Positions 33,802-42,708 of a DNA stretch of 64,000 nt are shown piece by piece. Numbering within the stretch: position 1 is the first letter of the stretch; each line of letters starts with the position of its first letter. This DNA is from BQJU01 sp965229635. Its GTDB lineage: Bacteria; Bacteroidota; Bacteroidia; Chitinophagales; Saprospiraceae. Location of the stretch: NCBI GenBank assembly GCA_965229635.1, contig OZ245894.1:4960001-5024000 (forward strand), in the 5' to 3' direction. The notes below the pieces were generated by a model. That model ran no database searches, was not told the origin of the DNA, and saw nothing but the letters and a program-made list of their open reading frames with translations. Position numbers and translations under genes: made by a program.

Positions 33802-34713
33802 TTAGCGGATAATGAATTGTGTAACCCTTTCTAAAAGATCTGGATTTTTCATTAATCGATAGTGTCCATACCCATTGCTGAGCAGTAACGAGGCATTGTT
33901 CAAATGCTCGTACATGCGATGAGCCGCCTCTACCGGTACAATTTCATCCGTTTCATCGTGTACCACCAGTACATCCGCAACATTCAGGTGCTGGCTCAAT
34001 TTTCGCACATCCACTTCCTGGATAGGCACTTCAAGTTTCCGCTCAATTTTCTTCCGGAATTTCTGATACACCAGTTGGGGCAAGCGCAGCGTTTCCAGTG
34101 TATTGGCCATAGCCAGTTCGATACGATCGGGGGCACCAACCAGCACCAGTTTTTTGATGTGAATAGAAGGATCCATTTTGCTCATGGCAAATACGGAAAC
34201 AGGGCCACCAAAGGAATGCGCGATGATGCTATGCACCGGACCTACCTGTTTGATGATGGCTTTGGCTGCACCGGCAAAATCGATCAAATTGGTGCGTTTT
34301 CCCGCCGAATGTCCGTGGGCCGGTCCATCAAAGGTAACCACCCGAAATCCTTGCGCCAATAAGTATGGAACAAAACTCCGCATAGCCGTTCCCCGGGACT
34401 CCCAGCCGTGTACCAGCAGGATTACTTCCTGACCACTGCCCCACTCATAACCTTTGAGCATTTGGCGACCGTACAGAAACTCAAATACCCTGGCACTCTC
34501 GATCCATTCATCCGAGACCTTATGTACAGCTCGCTTGCGGGGTGTAGTAAACAGCCGGTAAGCCACCTTTGCCGAAATGTTGGGAGCAATCCGGCCAAAT
34601 ACCTGAAAGAATAATTGCACAAAACGCAAATAAAAAGGGTATTGCGGCGAAGTGCGGGCATTACCCACTTCAAAATCTGATTCCAGGTATTCAATTTTTT
34701 TAACCATTTCCAT
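33802..34713 (-). CDS. alpha/beta hydrolase
   Basis: 303 residues. Hydrolase core from about residue 85: LLVHGWESRGTAM (oxyanion), TFDGPAHGHS, nucleophile serine in SIIAHSFGGPVSV, acid in VVHDETDEIVP, histidine in GYGHYRLM. The N-terminal 80 residues are helical and amphipathic. Third gene of an operon with a DinB-like protein and a TetR regulator (12 nt after tetR). Substrate unknown; the regulator suggests an inducible stress or detoxification role. Confidence 0.85.
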   Translation of the reverse strand: MEMVKKIEYLESDFEVGNARTSPQYPFYLRFVQLFFQVFGRIAPNISAKVAYRLFTTPRKRAVHKVSDEWIESARVFEFLYGRQMLKGYEWGSGQEVILLVHGWESRGTAMRSFVPYLLAQGFRVVTFDGPAHGHSAGKRTNLIDFAGAAKAIIKQVGPVHSIIAHSFGGPVSVFAMSKMDPSIHIKKLVLVGAPDRIELAMANTLETLRLPQLVYQKFRKKIERKLEVPIQEVDVRKLSQHLNVADVLVVHDETDEIVPVEAAHRMYEHLNNASLLLSNGYGHYRLMKNPDLLERVTQFIIR

Positions 34714-34725
34714 ATCGGGTGAATT

Positions 34726-35337
34726 TTAATTTTTCCGCAATTCTTCAATCATTGAAATTAATTGCCGAGCCAACACATCAAAATATCGCACATCCTTATA
34801 TAATTGAGCCATCAGAATGCCTCCCTCCAGGGTACCGATAAACCGGATGGCAAACTCCGTGGCATCAACATCCATTCGCACTTCTCCGCGCTTCATGCCT
34901 TTGTGCAGGGTATAGACAATTCGCTCCCGCCAATCATCCATCACCGCCATAACACGCTTGCGCAATGCAGGATTGCTGTCATCAGCCTCCACGGAGGTAT
35001 TTTGAATCGGACAGCCTCCTTCTACCGGCGGATCAAGTATGCGTTCCTTGTAGAAATAGACTACCGCTTTGAGTTTGTCCAGGGTGTTTTCCACCACTTT
35101 TGTACGTATCCTTACCTGATCATCAACCGTTTCCACCGCTTTTTCAAAGGCCGCAACAGCCACCTCCTCCTTACTGGAAAAATTGCCATAAAGTCCTCCT
35201 TTTGATAAGCCGGTAGCCTCCATGATGTCCTTCATCGAAGTGCCGGAGTATCCTTTTTGATTAAAGAGTACCGCCGATTTTTCGATAATCATATTGCGGG
35301 TACGCTCCGCTTTACTAATGGTTTGTTCCGTGTCCAT
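34726..35337 (-). CDS. TetR/AcrR family regulator
   Basis: 203 residues. N-terminal HTH (RNMIIEKSAVLFNQKGYSGT, MKDIMEATGLSKGGLYGNFS) and an all-helical ligand domain with an EGGCPIQNTSVEADD segment that marks the AcrR-like subgroup. The gene start overlaps the end of the DinB-like gene by 23 nt. It probably represses its own operon through the ACCGATCGGT site at 35882-35891. Confidence 0.92.
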   Translation of the reverse strand: MDTEQTISKAERTRNMIIEKSAVLFNQKGYSGTSMKDIMEATGLSKGGLYGNFSSKEEVAVAAFEKAVETVDDQVRIRTKVVENTLDKLKAVVYFYKERILDPPVEGGCPIQNTSVEADDSNPALRKRVMAVMDDWRERIVYTLHKGMKRGEVRMDVDATEFAIRFIGTLEGGILMAQLYKDVRYFDVLARQLISMIEELRKN

Positions 35338-35863
35338 CGATCAATTCGTTTATTTTATTGAGGTGATGCTGGTTATGGAAAATGGTAAAAAACAGCATTT
35401 CCCGAATGGTGAGGTTGCCCAGGACCGGGTGGCGCAATACATATTTGTCGAGTGGATCTTCACTCCATTGACTAAGGTTCATTTGAAACGCATCGCCGAT
35501 TTGCAGCCACTCTCCCACTACCTGTTCCGCGCTTCTATCAAGTTTCGCTTCAGGAATAAACCGACCAGTCGCTTTGACTCCTTTTGCCAATTCATCATAA
35601 TAGATGCGCTTCAGTTCATCAAAACTTCGAGTAGGCTGATCCGGCTGCCCCATTGCCGCAAGTTGGGCTTCAGGCAGCGCCAAAGCGCCACAAACGGGCT
35701 TATTCGAGCGAATCAAGTGGTCAAATTGCTCTGCAATCGACCATTTTTCGGTGGGTTTATCGAGGTAAAGGCCTTTACCGCGTTCAATAGCCTGCCGAAC
35801 TTGCACAAATGTTTGCTGCAATCCAGCGCTGATTTCTGGTAGGGTTTGCATGGTGATCATCAT
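35315..35863 (-). CDS. DinB-like four-helix protein
   Basis: About 182 residues from the ATG pair at 35863; the longer frame begins with TTG at 35875, too near the operator. DinB superfamily: KPTEKWSIAEQFDHLIRSNK near residue 40 (first metal histidine) and MLFFTIFHNQHHLNKINELI near the C-terminus (HxxxH). Family members are metal-dependent, thiol-linked detoxification or unknown enzymes. First gene of the DinB-tetR-hydrolase operon. Confidence 0.83.
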   Translation of the reverse strand: MMITMQTLPEISAGLQQTFVQVRQAIERGKGLYLDKPTEKWSIAEQFDHLIRSNKPVCGALALPEAQLAAMGQPDQPTRSFDELKRIYYDELAKGVKATGRFIPEAKLDRSAEQVVGEWLQIGDAFQMNLSQWSEDPLDKYVLRHPVLGNLTIREMLFFTIFHNQHHLNKINELIDGHGTNH

Positions 35864-35881
35864 TAATTTCCTCAAAAATAA

Positions 35882-35891
35882 ACCGATCGGT
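35882..35891. promoter_or_regulatory. TetR-type operator
   Basis: The perfect palindrome ACCGATCGGT, extended as AAACCGATCGGTCTTT, lies 19 nt upstream of the operon's first ATG. ACCGxxCGGT half-sites are typical of AcrR-like TetR repressors, which supports autoregulation of the operon below it. Confidence 0.6.
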
Positions 35892-35976
35892 CTTTTTTTG
35901 CAAGTTTTTGAGCATCTTTCTTTTGTCTGAATGGCATTATCTAAGGTAAGGCAACCAAAAAACGTATATTCGCGCC

Positions 35977-36462
35977 ATGGAAGATATCATCCTGCAAACG
36001 GGCAGCAATCTCGGTGATCGCAAGGCCAATTTGGCGAAAGCCAGTTACCTGCTCCAGGCAGAGGTAGGCCCGCTGGTGAAGGCCTCCCAAATCTACCTCA
36101 CCGAGGCTTGGGGAGTTAAGGAACAGCCCGATTTCTACAATCAGGTCTTGTTGTTGCACACCGAATTATCGCCGGAAGCTCTGCTGGAAAAGATTTTGGA
36201 CATTGAGATTCGTATGGGCCGGATTCGTCAACGAAAATGGGGAGAACGTACCATTGACATTGACATTATTTTCTACGGCACACAAATCATCCACGAGGAA
36301 GGGTTGACCATCCCCCACCCCTGGCTGCAGGAACGCAATTTTGTATTGGCTCCGCTGGCTGAAATTGCCGCTGACTGGCTACATCCCATTTTGCAAAAAG
36401 ATGTAGCCACCTTATTACGGGAATCGCCCGATGAATCGACCGCAAAACCGCTGAAAGAATAA
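35977..36462 (+). CDS. folK: 2-amino-4-hydroxy-6-hydroxymethyldihydropteridine diphosphokinase
   Basis: 161 residues, usual length. HPPK transfers pyrophosphate from ATP to the pterin in folate synthesis. Visible: GSNLGDRKANL, the NQVLLLHT strand, RIRQRKWGERTIDIDIIFYG (nucleotide and Mg site) and LTIPHPWLQERNFVLAPL. It shares a short spacer with the downstream deoxynucleoside kinase, so the two may be co-transcribed. Confidence 0.95.
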   Translation: MEDIILQTGSNLGDRKANLAKASYLLQAEVGPLVKASQIYLTEAWGVKEQPDFYNQVLLLHTELSPEALLEKILDIEIRMGRIRQRKWGERTIDIDIIFYGTQIIHEEGLTIPHPWLQERNFVLAPLAEIAADWLHPILQKDVATLLRESPDESTAKPLKE

Positions 36463-36518
36463 TTCACTTTGGAAAATAGGGACGGATTAACGATATTCAG
36501 CCCCGGAAAAAAACTGGC

Positions 36519-37181
36519 ATGCAGGAGTTACCACCATTTCCCCATCGTTATATCGCCATTGAAGGCAACATTGGAGCAGGTAAAACCACGCTGTCTACCA
36601 AGATCGCCGAAGACTTTGGTACAAAGCTGATATTAGAGCAATTTTCCGATAACCCATTCCTGCCCTTTTTCTACGAAAATCCTGATCGTTACGCTTTCAC
36701 GGTGGAGTTGTTTTTCATGACGGAGCGGCACAAACAGCTACAAACGGAATTGGCCCAACAAGACCTGTTCCAGCAATCCATCGTGGCGGATTACTTCTTT
36801 TTAAAAACCCTGCTTTTTGCCAAAAATAATCTGAGCGAAGAAGAGTATCGGTTGTTTCAGCGCCTGTTTCACATTTTGAACGCCAATTTTCCCAAACCGG
36901 AATTACTCATGTATTTACACCGGCCAGTAGAGGACCTATTGGGCAATATCCGCAGACGGGGCCGCACCTATGAGCAGGAGATTGAAGCGGTCTATCTGCA
37001 GCAAATCCAGCAATCTTATTTTGAGTTTTTTAAAAATGAGACCAACCTTCCCATTCTGGTGGTCAACCTGGGAGACGCTGACTTTCTGCATAATCAGGCC
37101 CACTACCAATACCTTATTGACTTGTTAAAAGGGCAATACACGCCGGGATTACACCATTTCACGATGGAAGTACCGGATTAA
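36519..37181 (+). CDS. deoxynucleoside kinase
   Basis: 220 residues. P-loop IEGNIGAGKTTLS (residues 14-26), LILEQFSDNPFLPFFYE, the ERHKQLQ helix, the DYFFLKTLLFA segment and RRRGRTYEQEIEAVYL (lid) place it in the deoxyadenosine/deoxycytidine/deoxyguanosine kinase family. It salvages deoxynucleosides. The exact base preference cannot be read. Ends 4 nt inside the convergent accD stop. Confidence 0.92.
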   Translation: MQELPPFPHRYIAIEGNIGAGKTTLSTKIAEDFGTKLILEQFSDNPFLPFFYENPDRYAFTVELFFMTERHKQLQTELAQQDLFQQSIVADYFFLKTLLFAKNNLSEEEYRLFQRLFHILNANFPKPELLMYLHRPVEDLLGNIRRRGRTYEQEIEAVYLQQIQQSYFEFFKNETNLPILVVNLGDADFLHNQAHYQYLIDLLKGQYTPGLHHFTMEVPD

Positions 37182-38020
37182 TTGTCGAAAAAGGCCAATA
37201 AGTCCGACATGCGTTCCTTCAGATCCTTGCGGTCAACGATAAAGTCTAAAAAACCATGTTCCAGCAAAAATTCCGAAGTCTGGAATCCTTCCGGTAAATC
37301 TTTTTTGATGGTCTCTTTGATGACTCGGGGACCGGCAAAACCGATCAAAGCTTCAGGTTCCGCGAAATTAACATCGCCCAGCATGGCAAAAGAAGCCGTT
37401 ACACCACCGGTGGTTGGATCGGTCAGGAAAGAAAAATAAGGGATTCTGGCTTTCGCCAAACGGGTCAGCTTAGCCGAAGTTTTGGCCATCTGCATCAGGG
37501 AAAAAGCAGACTCCATCATCCGCGCACCGCCGGTTTTGGAGATGATCATCAATGGGGCCTTGTGTTCTATACAATGGTCTATGGCCAGAGAAATCTTTTC
37601 ACCAACTACCGACCCCATAGATCCGCCAATGAAGGTAAAATCCATAGCACAAATCACCAGGGGACGACGGTTGACTTTGCCCTTGGCTACACTAAGTGCA
37701 TCATTGAGGCCCGTCTTCTTCCTGGCCTCTTCCAACCGTTGAGGATAAGGCTTAAGATCGGTAAAGTTGAGAATATCCTTGGAAATCAGATCGGTGAACA
37801 ATTCTTCATAATTTCCGTCAAAGATCAATTCGAAATAATCGTGGGAACCAATGCGCACGTGATAGTTGCATTGTGGGCATTTGAAGAAATTTTCCTTGAG
37901 CTCTTTCATGGTACTAGTTTCCTTACAACGCTTGCACTTGTACCAGAGCCCTTCGGGCGCTTCTTTTTTATTGCGGGTAGCTGTTTGAATTCCGTCTTTT
38001 AGTCGTTTGAACCAACCCAT
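37178..38020 (-). CDS. accD: acetyl-CoA carboxylase carboxyltransferase beta subunit
   Basis: 280 residues. Zinc ribbon with C29, C32, C48 and C51 (WYKCKRCK, FKCPQCN), then the crotonase-like carboxyltransferase core (GSMGSVVGEKISLAIDHC, ISKTGGARMMES, DPTTGGVTASFAMLGD, IGFAGPRVIKETI). With AccA it transfers CO2 from biotin to acetyl-CoA. Standard length. Convergent with the kinase. Confidence 0.96.
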   Translation of the reverse strand: MGWFKRLKDGIQTATRNKKEAPEGLWYKCKRCKETSTMKELKENFFKCPQCNYHVRIGSHDYFELIFDGNYEELFTDLISKDILNFTDLKPYPQRLEEARKKTGLNDALSVAKGKVNRRPLVICAMDFTFIGGSMGSVVGEKISLAIDHCIEHKAPLMIISKTGGARMMESAFSLMQMAKTSAKLTRLAKARIPYFSFLTDPTTGGVTASFAMLGDVNFAEPEALIGFAGPRVIKETIKKDLPEGFQTSEFLLEHGFLDFIVDRKDLKERMSDLLAFFDN

Positions 38021-38123
38021 GGACTTAGTTTTTCAGCATTTTCTACATTAAAAATGCTAACGATTTGAGTGTTTTGAGCGGCCCAAAATTACACAATTTT
38101 GGGCTTTTTCAACCTATTTTGGG

Positions 38124-39155
38124 CTAAACGTACTGATAATTTTTCACAGTAGCAACCATTTGCTTGACTCCATCGAGCGGTGTATCAGGGTATACGCCGT
38201 GTCCTAAATTGACAATGTGACGTTCCCCAAAACTTTGCATGAGTTCGAGTGTCGCCCGTTCGATTTCCGGTAAATCTGCATACAATATACAGGGGTCGAG
38301 GTTGCCCTGAAACACCTTTTTATCGGCCGTAGCCGCTTTGGCAAAAGCCGGAGTTACAGTCCAGTCCAAACCAAGTACTTCACAGTCCATTTCGGCGAAA
38401 GCTCCCAGTGCAAACCAGGCTCCTTTGGCAAAGACCGTCACCGGCACCCGATCAATGGCTTCGCAAATTTGTGCAATGTACGGAGCGGCAAATTCGCGAT
38501 ATTGATCCGGACTCAGGATACCCGCCCAGGAGTCGAAAATCTGAACAAGGTCAACTCCGGCATCGACCTTTTTATTGAGGTAGGCAATGGTCGTTTCCGT
38601 AATTTTTGACAGCAATTGATGAGACAATTCCGGCTCGGCGTACAACATACGCTTGGCTTTGGAAAAGGTCTTGCTGCCCGAGCCTTCAACCATGTAGGAA
38701 AAGATGGTCCAGGGCGCTCCGGCAAAACCAATCAGTGGCACCCTGCCATTCAGTTCCTTTTTGGTAATGCGAATGGCATCGTAGACGTATTGTAGCTCCT
38801 GACTAGCCGCCTCTCCGGCGATGAGCTGTTCGATATCCCTGGCCTGCTGAATTGTTTTGGGAAACAATGGCCCCCTTTTCTCTACCATCTCGTAAGGCAA
38901 TCCCATTGCTTCGGGAATGACTAAAATATCGGAAAAAATAATGGCGGCATCTACGTCTAGTTCATCCACCGGCTGGATGGTCACTTCGGCAGCGAGTTCT
39001 GGCGTTTCAACCAATTCTTTGAAGCCACTCAGCTTGCCCCTCAATGCTCGGTATTGTGGCAAGATCCGACCGGCTTGTCGCATCAGCCAAACGGGAGGTC
39101 GCTCAACCTCCTCTCCTCTTGCCGTTCTCAGGAAAAGATCATTTTTCAATTTCAT
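38124..39155 (-). CDS. hemE: uroporphyrinogen decarboxylase
   Basis: 343 residues from the ATG at 39155; a longer frame to 39197 adds an unlikely MVMSPNWKSSYHCS. Signatures RPPVWLMRQAGRILPQY at the start and LIGFAGAPWTIFSYMVEGSG are intact, as is the substrate Asp in IIFSDILVIPEAMG. It converts uroporphyrinogen III to coproporphyrinogen III in heme synthesis. Monocistronic here. Confidence 0.96.
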   Translation of the reverse strand: MKLKNDLFLRTARGEEVERPPVWLMRQAGRILPQYRALRGKLSGFKELVETPELAAEVTIQPVDELDVDAAIIFSDILVIPEAMGLPYEMVEKRGPLFPKTIQQARDIEQLIAGEAASQELQYVYDAIRITKKELNGRVPLIGFAGAPWTIFSYMVEGSGSKTFSKAKRMLYAEPELSHQLLSKITETTIAYLNKKVDAGVDLVQIFDSWAGILSPDQYREFAAPYIAQICEAIDRVPVTVFAKGAWFALGAFAEMDCEVLGLDWTVTPAFAKAATADKKVFQGNLDPCILYADLPEIERATLELMQSFGERHIVNLGHGVYPDTPLDGVKQMVATVKNYQYV

Positions 39156-39410
39156 GCTGCAATGATAGGAAGATTTCCAGTTTGGCGACATAACCACGAC
39201 ATGGTTTTACCGATTTTTGACAGAAACTTAATTGTTTAGTGGTTTTTTGAAAGCATTAAAATTGAAAGAAAATTTTAACTGAGTAAAATATTTACACAAA
39301 AAAGTAAATATAAATCAGCTGAATATTCAACTTTCAACCCTGCTATTGAAGTTTGAAAACTTTTAGCTATTTTGGAGCCCGTTGAAAAAAATTCAAACAC
39401 CCAAATCTGT
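39156..39410. other. 255-bp divergent spacer
   Basis: Promoter region for hemE (left) and the symporter (right). A+T-rich, with the palindrome GTAAAATATTTAC near 39283-39295 and TATTTTGG near 39369. No gene seen. Confidence 0.4.
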
Positions 39411-40739
39411 ATGAAAAAATTAGCCTTGCATTGGCAGATCCTCCTGGGAATGGTAGTAGGGGTTATCTTTGGTATCATTGCTGCTCAACTCAACTGGAAT
39501 GAGTTTGTACTCGATTGGATCAAGCCATTTGGTACCATATTTATCAATTCTCTGAAATTGATTGCGATACCGCTCATCGTTGCTTCCCTGATCAAGGGTG
39601 TTTCCGATCTGCAGGATATTTCCAAGCTTTCGCAAATGGGAGGCCGGACCATTGCCTTGTATATTTTCACTACCGTAGTTGCCGTAAGTTTAGGACTTAT
39701 CATCGTCAATGTAGTTCGACCTGGTAAGCTGATCGCGGAAGACACGCGCATCGAGCTAATGGAAACGTACGGCGGTGATGCTGATTTAAAAATTGCCGAT
39801 GCAAAAGCGAAAAAGGAACAGGGCCCCTTGCAGGCATTGATTGACATTGTACCCGATAATATTGTTGGCGCCGCAACTGATAACGGCAACATGCTCCAGG
39901 TGATCTTTTTTGTGATCTTTTTTGGCATTGGCCTGATCCTGATTCCACCCGATAAGGCCAAACCGGTCAAGGACTTTTTTGATGGTTTAAATGAAGTCAT
40001 TCTCAAACTGATTGACCTCATCATGCTCGCCGCTCCGTATGGCGTATTTGCCTTATTGGCGGCCCTGGTCGTTGAATCGCCCAGTGCTGACCTCTTTATC
40101 GCGCTTCTCGGGTATGCAGCTTCGGTATTACTAGGCTTGGGGCTACTGATCGGGGTCTTCTACCCCACCCTGGTTCGCATCTTCACCGGCCGCAGCTATC
40201 CTTTTTTCTTCAACGGTATTTCTCCTGCCCAGTTACTGGCATTTTCTACGAGTTCAAGTGCTGCCACCCTGCCGGTAACCATGGAAAGAGTGGAAGAACA
40301 CCTCGGTGTGGAAGAAGAAGTAGCTAGTTTTGTGTTGCCTATTGGGGCCACAATCAACATGGATGGCACCAGTTTATATCAGGCCGTCGCCGCCGTTTTT
40401 ATTGCGCAAGCTTTCGGCATGGAACTAACCCTGGGTGGGCAGTTGGGGATCATCATGACCGCCACGCTGGCATCCATAGGATCAGCAGCGGTGCCGGGTG
40501 CAGGAATGGTGATGCTGGTCATTGTACTGGGACAAGCGGGCATTCCGGAAGCAGGTCTTGCACTGATCTTTGCCATTGACCGTCCCCTGGATATGTGCCG
40601 TACGGTAGCAAATGTTACCGGCGATGCCGCCGTTTCCATGTTGGTAGCCAAAAGTATCGACAAACTGGGTGATCCTCATGTGAAGGATTGGGATGACAAT
40701 TATCCGCCAGATGAAACAAAGGCGCAAACAATTGCGTAA
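39411..40739 (+). CDS. dicarboxylate/amino acid:cation symporter (DAACS)
   Basis: 442 residues from the ATG at 39411, where the first TM begins after MKKLALHW; a frame from a TTG at 39372 adds a polar tail and is not preferred. Eight TM helices and two hairpins, with the serine-rich motif STSSSAATLPVTMERV and the ligand/cation motif LPIGATINMDGTSLYQA, both intact, and LPxxD-like DRPLDMCRTVANVTGDA. Family members import glutamate, aspartate or C4 dicarboxylates with Na+ or H+. An insertion of about 40 charged residues (115-165) lies between TM3 and TM4. Confidence 0.93.
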   Translation: MKKLALHWQILLGMVVGVIFGIIAAQLNWNEFVLDWIKPFGTIFINSLKLIAIPLIVASLIKGVSDLQDISKLSQMGGRTIALYIFTTVVAVSLGLIIVNVVRPGKLIAEDTRIELMETYGGDADLKIADAKAKKEQGPLQALIDIVPDNIVGAATDNGNMLQVIFFVIFFGIGLILIPPDKAKPVKDFFDGLNEVILKLIDLIMLAAPYGVFALLAALVVESPSADLFIALLGYAASVLLGLGLLIGVFYPTLVRIFTGRSYPFFFNGISPAQLLAFSTSSSAATLPVTMERVEEHLGVEEEVASFVLPIGATINMDGTSLYQAVAAVFIAQAFGMELTLGGQLGIIMTATLASIGSAAVPGAGMVMLVIVLGQAGIPEAGLALIFAIDRPLDMCRTVANVTGDAAVSMLVAKSIDKLGDPHVKDWDDNYPPDETKAQTIA

Positions 40740-40746
40740 GACCATG

Positions 40747-40777
40747 ATTGTAGCCCAGAGTTTGACCTGTAACTTTG
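40747..40777 (+). promoter_or_regulatory. Bacteroidota-type promoter for 40809 operon
   Basis: ATTG (40747-40750), 19 nt, then TAACTTTG (40770-40777), an exact TAnnTTTG -7 box. It is 31 nt upstream of the ATG at 40809. Confidence 0.55.
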
Positions 40778-40808
40778 GGCACAGCAAGAACAATAAATCG
40801 ATTTTTGT

Positions 40809-41342
40809 ATGAGTGAAACAAATACCCTTGGAGTGGGATCTCGGGTAAAACATCCCGCTTACGGCGACGGTGCAGTCATTCGCAAACACAAGGCTGCCTA
40901 CGAAGTCTGCTTTATGTTGTACGGCATAAAATTGGTTGGACTGGATTACGATAAATGGGAGGTGATCGAAGCCATTCCCAGTGAAGATGAGGTCACATTT
41001 ACCGAAGCTGAAAAGGCCCTGGTCAAAATTTTAAAGACCTACAATGCCATTGAGCAACCCATTGATTTGGGCCACCGCTGGGAGGGAGGAATGATGATTC
41101 TCAAGCCCGGAGAAGAAGATTTGAAAGCAAAAGAGCTTCCGATTGAAACTTTTTTCCATAAAATCGTTATGGTAAGAGATCGACTCAGGGTGATGGAACA
41201 ACGCATCAACAGCAGTGCACTAACCGACGAGGAAAAAGTCAACCTGCAACAATACATTACCCGCATTTACGGAAGCCTAACAACTTTCAACGTACTATTT
41301 AAGTACAAGGACGACCATTTCAAAGGCGAGAAGATCAACTAA
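40809..41342 (+). CDS. conserved protein with N-terminal Tudor-like domain
   Basis: 177 residues. The first 60 residues (GVGSRVKHPAYGDGAVIRKH, YGIKLVGLDYDKWEVIE) look like the small Tudor/SH3-like domain at the end of PcrA-type helicases. The remainder is helical (KIVMVRDRLRVMEQRINSSA). Widely conserved in Bacteroidota without known function. First gene of an operon with the thioredoxin-like lipoprotein and the TIR-TPR-SDR protein. Confidence 0.75.
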   Translation: MSETNTLGVGSRVKHPAYGDGAVIRKHKAAYEVCFMLYGIKLVGLDYDKWEVIEAIPSEDEVTFTEAEKALVKILKTYNAIEQPIDLGHRWEGGMMILKPGEEDLKAKELPIETFFHKIVMVRDRLRVMEQRINSSALTDEEKVNLQQYITRIYGSLTTFNVLFKYKDDHFKGEKIN

Positions 41343-41382
41343 TTTGAGAAAAATTGGTTGATTCCAGAAAAGAAATTAAGCT

Positions 41383-42708
41383 ATGCTTGCAAAAGTTCGT
41401 GCACTAACTTTATTAGTGTTAATGGGTTTCGGCCTTAACGGTTGTTTTGTTATTGAAAATACCTTTACGGGACTTGCTCCTGGCCCCTGGCGGGCCGTCT
41501 TGATGCTCGACACGGAATTGAGGCCGGAGGATAAAGTCCAGGATCCCTTTAATTTACAACTGGAAACCGTTCGGTCGGGGGAGCTGCCCTTTAATTTTGA
41601 AGTCATCTATCGGGAAGATTCTACCTTTTACCTTGAGATCATTAACGGTGAAGAGCGCATCAAGGTTGACGACATCACCATGGGGCTTGATCGCCGGATG
41701 GCGAAGGATACGATCACCATTGGTTTTCCCGTTTTTGAATCTTACATCCGGGGTATTTATGCCGTAGATGTGATTGAGGGAGAGTGGGTGGTCACCAACC
41801 GGGGAGAAGATTATCGTATTCCCTTTGTGGCCAAGTTCGGTTATGACTACCGATTTACCCCCTTGAGGAAAGAGCCGGTGATGGACATTAGCGGTCGCTG
41901 GGAAGTGACATTTGAAGCGGATTCAGAAGAAGATGCTTACAAAGCCATCGGTGAATTCTATCAGGAAGGTAATGATCTGCGGGGTACTTTCCGCACCGAA
42001 ACCGGAGACTACCGTTTTTTGCAGGGAACCGTGCAGGATAACAAGTTTTATTTATCAGCTTTCGACGGCTCACATGCCTTCCTTTTTGAGGGTAAGATTA
42101 ATGAAGATAGCACATTGATTGGCTCCTTTCGATCGGGAACTCACTATACATCGATCTGGACAGGTAAAAGGAATCCCGACTTCGAACTACGCGATCCCGA
42201 TGAACTAACCTTTTTGAAAGAGGGTTACGAAACGCTGGACTTCACTTTTGCCACTCCGGAGGGTGATTCCATATCATTAACAGATCCAGCATATAAGGAT
42301 AAAGTGAAGCTCATTCAGATCACCGGTACCTGGTGTCCCAATTGCCGCGATGAGACACAATTTTTAAAGCAGTACCTGGAAGAAAATAAAACAGAAGACC
42401 TGGCCGTTATTGCATTAGCTTTTGAACGCCACAAAGACCCCGCCAAAAATAAACGAGCGATTAGCAACTATCAAAAACTGATGGAGATTGATTATCCCAT
42501 CCTCTATGCCGGCAACTATCGAAAAGAAGCGGCCGCTCAGGCCCTGCCGATGCTTAATCAAATCGTTTCATACCCCACTTTGATTTTCATCGACAAAAGC
42601 AACAAGGTGAGAAGAATCCACACCGGCTTTAACGGGCCGGCAACTAGTGAATACCAGAATTTTATAACGTCTTTTGACGAAACAGTTAAAACCTTAATTT
42701 CAGAATGA
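41383..42708 (+). CDS. TlpA-like thiol:disulfide lipoprotein
   Basis: 441 residues. Lipoprotein signal ending GLNGC. Residues 30-290 form a beta-rich N-terminal region (two repeats of RAVLMLDTELRPEDKVQ... and SGRWEVTFEADSEEDAYK type, DUF4369-like). Residues 295-440 are a TlpA/AhpC-like thioredoxin fold with active site ITGTWCPNCRDETQFL and cis-Pro in SYPTLIFIDKSNKV. Periplasmic thiol oxidoreductase or peroxiredoxin-like. Its TGA overlaps the next ATG (ATGA), so the TIR protein is coupled to it. Confidence 0.85.
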   Translation: MLAKVRALTLLVLMGFGLNGCFVIENTFTGLAPGPWRAVLMLDTELRPEDKVQDPFNLQLETVRSGELPFNFEVIYREDSTFYLEIINGEERIKVDDITMGLDRRMAKDTITIGFPVFESYIRGIYAVDVIEGEWVVTNRGEDYRIPFVAKFGYDYRFTPLRKEPVMDISGRWEVTFEADSEEDAYKAIGEFYQEGNDLRGTFRTETGDYRFLQGTVQDNKFYLSAFDGSHAFLFEGKINEDSTLIGSFRSGTHYTSIWTGKRNPDFELRDPDELTFLKEGYETLDFTFATPEGDSISLTDPAYKDKVKLIQITGTWCPNCRDETQFLKQYLEENKTEDLAVIALAFERHKDPAKNKRAISNYQKLMEIDYPILYAGNYRKEAAAQALPMLNQIVSYPTLIFIDKSNKVRRIHTGFNGPATSEYQNFITSFDETVKTLISE

